DNA of 19,469 nucleotides. Source: an uncultured Bacteroidales bacterium (GTDB taxonomy: Bacteria > Bacteroidota > Bacteroidia > Bacteroidales > F082). The position numbers and the translations under genes were made by a program. Positions 1 to 5,416 of the stretch are shown here, piece by piece. The stretch's first letter is position 1, and each line of letters starts with the position of its first letter. The notes under the pieces were generated by a model. The model was not told the origin of the DNA. It searched no databases and saw nothing but the letters and a program-made list of their open reading frames with translations. Where the stretch lies: NCBI GenBank assembly GCA_937884015.1, contig CALGBV010000233.1:1-19469 (forward strand), given 5' to 3'.

Positions 1-268
1 TGGTGGTACCATCGCCAGCAAGGTCGTTGGTCTTCGAAGCCACTTCCTTGACGAGCTGTGCGCCCATGTTTTCGGCGGCATCGCTGAGTTCGATTTCCTT
101 TGCCACGGTGACGCCGTCCTTCGTGATGTGAGGAGCGCCATACGATTTTTCAATCACCACGTTGCGGCCTTTAGGTCCGAGGGTGACTTTCACTGCGTTT
201 GCCAATGCATCGACGCCTCTCTTGAGACCGTCGCGAGCATCCATATTGAAAATAATGTCTTTTGCCAT
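1..268 (-). CDS. groEL: Chaperonin GroEL (Hsp60), N-terminal part only
   Basis: This is the first 89 codons of the 60-kDa chaperonin; the rest lies beyond the left edge of the window. GroEL forms a double heptameric ring in the cytoplasm that folds proteins using ATP, capped by GroES. The visible protein begins MAKDIIFNMDARDGLKRGV and contains the family-typical stretches VTLGPKGRNVV, SFGAP-like SYGAPHITKDGVTVAKEIEL and ENMGAQLVKEVASK. It ends at the nucleotide-binding GDGTT motif, right at the window edge. The start ATG follows an AT-rich leader with no Shine-Dalgarno sequence. groES ends 33 bp upstream on the same strand, so the usual groES-groEL operon is intact. The identification is secure. 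Confidence 0.97.
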   Translation of the reverse strand, partial: MAKDIIFNMDARDGLKRGVDALANAVKVTLGPKGRNVVIEKSYGAPHITKDGVTVAKEIELSDAAENMGAQLVKEVASKTNDLAGDGTT

Positions 269-301
269 GATTTATGTGATATTTTATTGTTTACAAATTA
301 A

Positions 302-580
302 TTAGATGATAGCAATCACGTCAGCCTCGCGCATAATCATATAATCCTTGCCATCGAGGTGGAATTCGGTGCCTGCATATTTGCCATAGATGACCTTATC
401 GCCGACTTTCAGAGTGACGGCATTGTCCTTTGTGCCAGGACCAACGGCCACTACCGTGCCTTGCTGTGGTTTTTCTTTTGCTGTGTCAGGGATGATGATG
501 CCGCTGGCGGTTTTCTGTTCTGCGAGAGCCGGTTCAATGACAACGCGGTCTGCCAAAGGTTTGATTGATAAGTTTGCCAT
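302..580 (-). CDS. groES: Co-chaperonin GroES (Hsp10)
   Basis: A 92-residue co-chaperonin that caps the GroEL ring. Family features: N-terminal IKPLADRVVIEP, the mobile loop around residues 19-34 with the GroEL-binding hydrophobic triplet GIIIP (27-31), then GTVVAVGPGT, LKVGDKVIYGKYAGTE and the C-terminal YMIMREADVIAII. The reading frame is open a further 48 codons upstream, but homology starts only at MANLSIKPL and the length of 92 is normal for GroES, so the ATG at 580 is chosen. The leader before it is AT-rich (repeated AAACAAAT) with no Shine-Dalgarno sequence. It is co-transcribed with groEL 33 bp downstream. No TAnnTTTG -7 box is visible upstream, which suggests a different type of promoter (see the 709-769 features). 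Confidence 0.97.
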   Translation of the reverse strand: MANLSIKPLADRVVIEPALAEQKTASGIIIPDTAKEKPQQGTVVAVGPGTKDNAVTLKVGDKVIYGKYAGTEFHLDGKDYMIMREADVIAII

Positions 581-650
581 AATTCTGTTTATTTGTTTGT
601 TGTTTATTTGTTTAATTGTAATCGTTTGTTGTGCTTTGTCTTTTAGTTTT

Positions 651-674
651 TCGCCCGTTGAGCTTGTCGAAACG
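651..674. repeat. Small imperfect hairpin, REP-like
   Basis: The stretch reads CGCCCGTTGAGCTTGTCGAA followed by ACGG. It contains the inverted arms CCGTT and AACGG around a GAGCTTGTCGA centre. Similar short sequences with a TTGAGC/GCTTGTCGAA core are common as dispersed intergenic repeats in bacterial genomes. Here it would sit in the groES leader. Only one copy is in the window, so repeat status is an inference. Confidence 0.35.
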
Positions 675-708
675 GTTTCTTCCTTTATAATTCGACAGAC
701 GGCATCGG

Positions 709-723
709 TCACATTCCGTGCCA
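709..723 (-). promoter_or_regulatory. Sigma-54-like promoter candidate for groESL
   Basis: On the minus strand the sequence TGGCACGGAATGTGAC matches the sigma-54 (RpoN) -24 element TGGCACG exactly. The -12 element is weak: TG is kept, but the expected TTGC is GTGA. The spacing between the two elements is correct. No TAnnTTTG box for the primary sigma factor was found between 581 and 900 in this direction, which makes an alternative promoter plausible. The start would give a leader of roughly 110 nt. The degenerate -12 keeps confidence low. Confidence 0.3.
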
Positions 724-742
724 AACCCGAAAAGAGACCTAT

Positions 743-769
743 TTTGTCAGTAAAAGTGACAAACTGACA
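743..769. promoter_or_regulatory. TGTCAGT-N11-ACTGACA palindrome upstream of groES
   Basis: Perfect 7-bp arms TGTCAGT (745-751) and ACTGACA (763-769) enclose 11 bp. A second overlapping inverted repeat, TTTGTCA (743-749) and TGACAAA (757-763), uses the left arm with an extra TGACA half-site. Three TGACA half-sites in 27 bp suggest a dimeric protein binding site. It lies about 20 bp upstream of the sigma-54-like element and about 165 bp upstream of groES, consistent with an activator or heat-shock regulator site. The binding protein cannot be named from sequence alone. Confidence 0.45.
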
Positions 770-785
770 TTTGGCGTTTTTTGTT

Positions 786-847
786 CAAATAGCCAAAAAT
801 AAAACGATAATTGGCTATTTGGAGTGATTTTTATGTCCAAATAGCCA
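786..847. repeat. Three-copy CAAATAGCCA array with 26-bp spacing
   Basis: CAAATAGCCA occurs at 786-795, in inverted orientation at 812-821, and again direct at 838-847. The centres are exactly 26 bp apart. The second and third copies extend into a longer inverted repeat, with 15-bp arms at 808-822 and 837-851 that differ at one position. Even spacing with alternating orientation looks like a regulatory binding array. It could act on groESL (downstream on the minus strand), but that is inference. Confidence 0.5.
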
Positions 848-943
848 GTTATATTGTAAAAAAACAAGAATATTTCACCGCTCTTTTCAGCACAAATCAC
901 CAATAATGAACCAATTCGCGGAAATTAATGTTTGCCCAAAAGG

Positions 944-2407
944 TTATTCTTTTACGAATTTTCCACTCACAATCTCATTTTCAGCGTTATAGATTCGATA
1001 GGCATAAATGCCAGACGGCAAAGATGACACGCCCAAAGTGAGCACATTGCCCTCGCCACGGATGATGCGGCTCATGATCGTGCGCCCCATGGCATCGCTG
1101 ATGCTGATGCGGTGTTCCTTGCCAGCAGGAAGTTCCGAAATATCGAAATGGATTTCATCGCCGGCGGGATTGGGGAAAACTGTTGCCTTGATTTGCTCTT
1201 TCGACACATTCTTCACCGAACACGGTATCGGATTTAAGTCTTCCCGCAGGAATTTCTTGATGTGAATTGCCGTCGCACCTTTTGTGCTGATTGTGACCAA
1301 GCCATCATCATTGGTTGCAACTGCGGTAAATGGCCAATATTGCTTTTCGTCGTAAAAAGATTTGTATCCCAGTATCTCCAAATCCTTGTTGGCAACAAAT
1401 ACTTCCAATACCCATGGTCCCATCCAATCACCCAATACGGCATAAGGAATGAGATAGATTGTAGAGTCGTTAGCCGTACACATTGCATGATTCATGATGG
1501 TGTAGTTCAATGTATCAGTCTTGTCAATGTCGGTAGCTTCGCATATCACTCCCTGATTATTTAACTTCCCAAAATAAACGAATGGTTCGTTCACGTCATA
1601 CGGACATAAAGTCCCAAACAATAGCATTGTGTCACTGCTTAACCAATGATCTGAATAGAAATATTGTGGGAAAATAAGATCGTCATGGATTGGATCTGCA
1701 ATAATGCGGTGATCGACTAATGTGAAATCGTAACTGCACCTTAGGACAGACGCGTTGCCCCTTTGCCCCGAACCGAGTATGACGAAATCGCTGCTGTATG
1801 GGTCATCCAAGATACAATTCGGCCTATAGCTTGTATGGCTACCAAACAAGCCGTCAAACACATCGGGAGAAATGAACAACCTTTGCAGGCAATCACCATC
1901 AGCCGAAAACCTAAACAACATCCCCCGAGAAGTACCGATTTCAGGTCTGAAATCTAATGTAACGACTATTGTTCCGTCATCATCCACCATCGGCCTGATA
2001 GCGTTGAAAAAATTGTCAGGGAAGCCTTCCTCTTTTTCATAGAAATGTTCTGTGACAATGTCAAAATTCTCATCAAGTATTAAAATCCAAAGGAGGTCTT
2101 CATTTTGGGCTTTTGAAACGCCTGAAACAAAATAATTGCCGTTTTCAAGAACATTAATAGTAGAAAAACTTATTGTCCTGCTTCCTCCTTGAAAATGCTT
2201 CTCTTCATAGCCCCCGTCTTCATTTACCTTCACGAGATACGCTTCCGACTCATAACAACCTACAAAGACCGTCTCGTTATTCTTGTTGCAACAACCATCA
2301 ACTAAATGTGCATCAATTCCATTAAGTTCAATGCTTGTCTCCCATTGCTGGGCAAAAAGAGAGAAACTTCCAAAAAGTAATAATGCAATTGCAACAAATC
2401 GTTTCAT
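944..2407 (-). CDS. Secreted protein with T9SS type A C-terminal sorting domain
   Basis: A 487-residue protein of unknown specific function. Residues 1-19 form a classic Sec signal peptide (MKRFVAIALLLFGSFSLFAQ). The last 80 residues (408-487) are a type IX secretion sorting domain: it opens with VFPNPAGDEIHFDI, has SISDAMGRTI in the middle, and ends with LPSGIYAYRIYN and GKFVKE. Such proteins cross the outer membrane through the T9SS and are released or anchored on A-LPS. The central part (about 25-400) has repeated short hydrophobic strands of the type YLVKVNEDGG, WILILDENFD and LFRFSADGD, suggesting a beta-propeller-like fold, but no enzyme motif was recognised. A TATATTTG -7 box lies 26-33 bp upstream. 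PorW, part of the export machinery for such cargo, is encoded in this window at 5417. Confidence 0.85.
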   Translation of the reverse strand: MKRFVAIALLLFGSFSLFAQQWETSIELNGIDAHLVDGCCNKNNETVFVGCYESEAYLVKVNEDGGYEEKHFQGGSRTISFSTINVLENGNYFVSGVSKAQNEDLLWILILDENFDIVTEHFYEKEEGFPDNFFNAIRPMVDDDGTIVVTLDFRPEIGTSRGMLFRFSADGDCLQRLFISPDVFDGLFGSHTSYRPNCILDDPYSSDFVILGSGQRGNASVLRCSYDFTLVDHRIIADPIHDDLIFPQYFYSDHWLSSDTMLLFGTLCPYDVNEPFVYFGKLNNQGVICEATDIDKTDTLNYTIMNHAMCTANDSTIYLIPYAVLGDWMGPWVLEVFVANKDLEILGYKSFYDEKQYWPFTAVATNDDGLVTISTKGATAIHIKKFLREDLNPIPCSVKNVSKEQIKATVFPNPAGDEIHFDISELPAGKEHRISISDAMGRTIMSRIIRGEGNVLTLGVSSLPSGIYAYRIYNAENEIVSGKFVKE

Positions 2408-2432
2408 GACTCATGATGTTTTTAATTTGGGG

Positions 2433-2440
2433 CAAATATA
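2433..2440 (-). promoter_or_regulatory. -7 box (TATATTTG) for the T9SS cargo gene
   Basis: TATATTTG on the minus strand fits the Bacteroidota -7 consensus TAnnTTTG and lies 26 bp before the ATG at 2407. A TTTG further upstream is only about 16 bp away, short for a -33 element, so only the -7 box is assigned. Confidence 0.5.
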
Positions 2441-2501
2441 GTGAATTTTGGAAAAGCAAAGGTTTGGGCGGAGAATTTTTCAAAATTTTAGAAGCACTTC
2501 A

Positions 2502-3839
2502 TCATATTTCAGTGAGCATAAAGCCCAGATAAAACGGAAGTGTCAGCAAGGCATCATTGCGCCCGATGTTGTAATCGCCCAATTTGAGAGCATGAAAGAC
2601 ATGGTATTTCTCGGGATGTTTCAACAAGGTCTGCATCGATTTGGCATTGCCCGTCCTGGCTTTACATTCAAGCGGAGTACATTCGCCTTTGTAACGAATT
2701 ACGAAATCAATTTCCAGACTGTCAGGCTTATGGAAATAGTAGAGTTTTCGGCCCATTTTGCCCAAAATGTCTGCCATGACATTTTCATAAATGGCGCCTT
2801 TGTAACTGCCCAATCTTCCTTGCAAGATATCGGACTGGACACCCTCGTCAAGCATACTCACAAACAGTCCCGTGTCAGCCATGTAAATTTTGAAACAATC
2901 CTGAATGGCATTCCCGCCCAACGGCAATTCTGTAATAGATAAGTTATGGCATCGCCTGACAATGCCCGCATCCTCAATCCACTGAAGGCAACCGACATAT
3001 TCACTGCTCCGACCGCCTTTCCTGACGACGGAATAAGTGAATTTCTTGTTTTCACGGCTTAACTGATTCGGAATCGACTCAAAACATTCGCGAATGCGTG
3101 ACTTGTCTTCCCTGCCGGCATATTTAATCATATCAGCCTTATATTCTTCGATGATGTTTTTTTGTATGGCGATAACCTGATTCACATCCCTTGTATCAAA
3201 AAAAACCTGCACGGCTTCCGGCATTCCACCCACAATAACATATTCCAGCAAAAGCTGACGCATTCGGTTATGAATGGCTTCGGGCACAGGCATTTCATCA
3301 CGCAGACATTGCCGCAGCAGATCAAAGACTGGCTGCTGAATGCCGTTGGCCCACAGCCATTCCTCGAAATCCATCGGGTACATGTCAACGATGTTTTCAA
3401 ATCCCACCGGCACCGATGCCAATTCTTCCGTTTTCCTTTGTCCATCCGATTTATAACCATTTACGCCTAAAAGCGAACCCGTGCAAATGACATCATAACG
3501 GCCATCCAACTTGAAGAATTTCAGCGAAGCACGCGCCTGAGGGCAATCTTGTATTTCATCAAAAACAAGACAAGTTTTGCCAGGAACAAACTTTACATTC
3601 GGGATAGCCGCTGAAATGACAACGGTCAGATAGTCGACTTGAAGCGAACCTTCGAACAAAGAGCGCAATTCCCTTTGTTCATGAAAATCAATGTAAACTA
3701 CATGTTCATAATTTTTCCGGGCAAAAGCCAAAACCGAACTTGTCTTGCCACATTGGCGACAGCCTTTTATTACCAAAGGCTTATGGTTTTCATTTTTCTT
3801 CCATTGCAGCAAAACATCCTCGATTTTCCTTCTATACAT
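2502..3839 (-). CDS. AAA-type ATPase with C-terminal DUF4143 (PD-(D/E)xK-like) domain
   Basis: A 445-residue member of the AAA_14/DUF4143 family, widespread and often multi-copy in Bacteroidota; its biological role is not established. Residues 26-33 are the Walker A motif GCRQCGKT, residues 91-96 the Walker B LVFDEI, and ICTGSLLG (118-125) a sensor-like strand. The C-terminal DUF4143 region carries EIDFVIRYKG (376-385) and LECKAR (390-395), giving D378 and E391-x-K393, which resembles a PD-(D/E)xK nuclease core. Start choice: a TATATTTG box ends 1 bp before a possible ATG at 3857, so the transcript would begin inside or after that codon. The ATG at 3839 (MYRRKIEDV), preceded by AAGAAAGT, is therefore preferred. 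A longer in-frame GTG at 3908 lies inside the 33-bp repeat and is unlikely. No partner gene is evident. Confidence 0.85.
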   Translation of the reverse strand: MYRRKIEDVLLQWKKNENHKPLVIKGCRQCGKTSSVLAFARKNYEHVVYIDFHEQRELRSLFEGSLQVDYLTVVISAAIPNVKFVPGKTCLVFDEIQDCPQARASLKFFKLDGRYDVICTGSLLGVNGYKSDGQRKTEELASVPVGFENIVDMYPMDFEEWLWANGIQQPVFDLLRQCLRDEMPVPEAIHNRMRQLLLEYVIVGGMPEAVQVFFDTRDVNQVIAIQKNIIEEYKADMIKYAGREDKSRIRECFESIPNQLSRENKKFTYSVVRKGGRSSEYVGCLQWIEDAGIVRRCHNLSITELPLGGNAIQDCFKIYMADTGLFVSMLDEGVQSDILQGRLGSYKGAIYENVMADILGKMGRKLYYFHKPDSLEIDFVIRYKGECTPLECKARTGNAKSMQTLLKHPEKYHVFHALKLGDYNIGRNDALLTLPFYLGFMLTEI

Positions 3840-3858
3840 GACTTTCTTATTTCTCATA

Positions 3859-3866
3859 CAAATATA
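3859..3866 (-). promoter_or_regulatory. -7 box (TATATTTG) close to the ATPase gene
   Basis: A consensus TAnnTTTG box on the minus strand, 20 bp before the ATG at 3839 and 2 bp before the ATG at 3857. It would give a leader of about 12 nt for the shorter protein. No clear -33 TTG is present because the 33-bp repeat occupies that region. Confidence 0.5.
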
Positions 3867-3880
3867 ATATTTTACATTTT

Positions 3881-3956
3881 TTCGGGCGACTTTTAAAGTG
3901 AACAACACACTTTTTCGGGCGACTTTTTAAACGAATTACACACTTTTTCGGGCGAC
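3881..3956. repeat. 33-bp tandem repeat (2.3 copies) upstream of the ATPase
   Basis: The core TTCGGGCGAC occurs at 3881, 3914 and 3947, exactly 33 bp apart. The two full units match at 28 of 33 positions. The third copy is partial and fades into AT-rich sequence. A 33-bp unit equals 11 codons. In the ATPase frame (minus strand) each unit encodes KVARK(S/N)V, interrupted by stops further upstream; in another minus-strand frame it encodes KSPEKVC repeatedly. The repeat lies between two possible promoters for the ATPase. Confidence 0.85.
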
Positions 3957-3965
3957 TTTCAATTG

Positions 3966-3994
3966 CAAAAGTACATGTTTTTCTGAAAAAACAA
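3966..3994 (-). promoter_or_regulatory. Second promoter (TTG-N18-TACTTTTG) upstream of the 33-bp repeat
   Basis: On the minus strand a TTG (3994-3992) is followed after 18 bp by TACTTTTG (3973-3966), a good Bacteroidota-type promoter. Transcription from it would read through the tandem repeat into the ATPase gene, giving a leader of about 120 nt. Confidence 0.5.
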
Positions 3995-4068
3995 GAATTT
4001 AAATAGAGATTTTTTCACATTATTGCCACCAAATTAATCATAATTTCCACCTATTATAAAAAAAACGC

Positions 4069-4076
4069 TATCTTTG
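4069..4076 (+). promoter_or_regulatory. -7 box (TATCTTTG) for the Ser/Thr kinase gene
   Basis: TATCTTTG is a perfect match to TAnnTTTG and lies 14 bp before the ATG at 4091. No TTG is seen at the expected -33 distance, where the sequence is AATTTCCACC. Confidence 0.6.
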
Positions 4077-4090
4077 CCCCAAATTCCATT

Positions 4091-5353
4091 ATGATGTCCG
4101 AGACAATGTTTTCAAATTTCGAACCTGTAGAGAACGGCCAACCGCAACAGAATCAAGCGGATACCGTCATTAATTCAAAAGACTACCAAGACATCCGCCT
4201 GCTGACGGCTTCGCGTTTTGGTGCCAGCAGGGTGTTCACCGCAAAAAGCGGCACTAAAAAGGTCATAATCAAAGCCTTGAAAGCCGAGCTGATGAACGAC
4301 CCGAAATGCAAGGCCAACTTGCGCAAAGAGTACGAAATCACCACGCAACTCGACCATAAATACATCCGCAAGGCCCTCGACCTGACAACGATTCAAGGTT
4401 TGGGCGAATGTATCGTTTTCGAATACATCGAAGGCAAATCGCTGGCTGAGCACGTCCGCGTGGGCACGCTTTCAGAAAAACAAGTCAAGAATATCTTGGC
4501 CGAAGTGTGCGACGCCTTGTTTTATATGCACCGCAACCAAGTGGTGCATTGCGACCTGAAACCCGAAAACATCATCATCACCGATGGCGATTACAAAGCC
4601 AAAATCATCGACATAGGTCTGCCCGAAACCGAATACAAGACCAATAAGGAACTGCTGATCAAGGAAATGGAGTTCATCGCTCCCGAACTTATCAAAGGCG
4701 AAGACTGCGATGCCCGTTCCGACATCTATTCCATGGGAAAAATCATGGAGTTCATCAACGAGCGCAACATTTCGCGGCAGTTCAACAGTATTGCAACGCA
4801 CTGTACGCAGTTCTCGAAAGAACAGCGTTACGACAACATCTCCGAAGTGAAATCAGCCATAACGAAAGGCCATTCCGTAGTGAAGATTTTCATCATCACG
4901 CTGATACTCTGCATTGTGGGTGCCGCTGCGGTCATCTATGTGCCGAAAATCAAGGCCAAGGCCGAAGAAGAAAAGATAGAACGCAGAAAAATGGATTTCG
5001 CCCACGAAGTTGAAAAGATAGAAGGCAGTTTCGAAACCCTCTGCGAAAAATACAAGCTGACCTCACTCGACGAGCCTATCTCGGCAAATTGGTCGGAAGA
5101 CAGCATGGCTTACTATCAGGCCCTCATGCCTTTCTTCGACATTGACGGTCTGCAAAGTCAGGCCATGGGCCTCTTGCAGGAACAGAAAGCCCGCATCGAC
5201 AACCTGCGTCAGAATGAGTTTGAAAGCCTTCTGCTCAATACGTTCAAGACCGCTGACGACAGTCTTGCCACGGTCCTGAAAACGGCGATGCCCGAACAGA
5301 CCGACTCGCTGCTCATGATTGAGGCCTTCAAGTGGTACGGACACCAACATTGA
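4091..5353 (+). CDS. Membrane-anchored Ser/Thr protein kinase (Hanks type) with DIG in place of DFG
   Basis: A 420-residue protein with a cytoplasmic kinase domain (about 30-260), one membrane helix (264-286, IFIITLILCIVGAAAVIYV) and a C-terminal region of about 135 residues on the far side. Visible kinase motifs: VIIK with the ATP-binding lysine K61, E80 in the C-helix, the catalytic loop HCDLKPEN (153-160, D155), APE (197-199) and SDIYSMG (D211). The metal-binding DFG is DIG (174-176), which keeps the aspartate. The glycine-rich loop is poor (ASRFGASRV). HCD replaces HRD, so activation-loop control probably differs from RD kinases. The external part is helical and charged, with no PASTA repeats. 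The next gene, 63 bp on, is the T9SS lipoprotein PorW. Activity is likely, since K61, D155 and D174 are all present. ATGATG gives two possible starts 3 bp apart. Confidence 0.85.
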   Translation: MMSETMFSNFEPVENGQPQQNQADTVINSKDYQDIRLLTASRFGASRVFTAKSGTKKVIIKALKAELMNDPKCKANLRKEYEITTQLDHKYIRKALDLTTIQGLGECIVFEYIEGKSLAEHVRVGTLSEKQVKNILAEVCDALFYMHRNQVVHCDLKPENIIITDGDYKAKIIDIGLPETEYKTNKELLIKEMEFIAPELIKGEDCDARSDIYSMGKIMEFINERNISRQFNSIATHCTQFSKEQRYDNISEVKSAITKGHSVVKIFIITLILCIVGAAAVIYVPKIKAKAEEEKIERRKMDFAHEVEKIEGSFETLCEKYKLTSLDEPISANWSEDSMAYYQALMPFFDIDGLQSQAMGLLQEQKARIDNLRQNEFESLLLNTFKTADDSLATVLKTAMPEQTDSLLMIEAFKWYGHQH

Positions 5354-5365
5354 TTTTTATTTTGT

Positions 5366-5390
5366 TCGCTGAAATAAAACCAGCGATTTT
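5366..5390 (+). terminator. Weak intrinsic terminator after the kinase gene
   Basis: A 6-bp stem TCGCTG/CAGCGA with a 9-nt loop is followed by TTTT, 13 bp after the kinase stop codon. It may separate the kinase from porW or only attenuate read-through. Confidence 0.4.
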
Positions 5391-5416
5391 CAGTTATTGT
5401 TTAAAACGACAACAAA

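Larger units (their letters stand above)
581..943. other. groES upstream intergenic region rich in inverted repeats
   Basis: This 363-bp stretch holds no convincing gene; open frames here are short and lack family features. Since both flanking genes are on the minus strand, it should carry the groESL promoter and the end of the transcript from the T9SS cargo gene. It contains, in minus-strand order from the right, a three-copy CAAATAGCCA array (786-847), a TGTCAGT/ACTGACA palindrome (745-769), a sigma-54-like -24 element (709-723) and a small hairpin (653-673), all listed separately. The CIRCE element TTAGCACTC-N9-GAGTGCTAA is not present. Confidence 0.7.

Noticed and set aside
302..724. A 140-codon frame extending groES by 48 residues upstream
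   Set aside because: GroES homology begins at MANLSIKPL, 92 residues is the usual length, and the upstream part overlaps hairpins and the proposed promoter region.
390..767. Plus-strand frame of 125 codons over groES and its upstream region
   Set aside because: It is antisense to groES, with composition driven by that gene, and has no family features.
2491..2500. GAAGCACTTC hairpin as terminator of the ATPase gene
   Set aside because: The stem is only 4 bp and no T-run follows in the right place.
3840..3908. N-terminal extension of the DUF4143 ATPase from GTG at 3908
   Set aside because: It begins inside the 33-bp repeat and upstream of a consensus -7 box; the family domain begins near MYRRKIEDV.
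3881..3956. Possible CRISPR array
   Set aside because: The units are directly adjacent at 33 bp with degenerate repeats and no unique spacers, so it is a tandem repeat.
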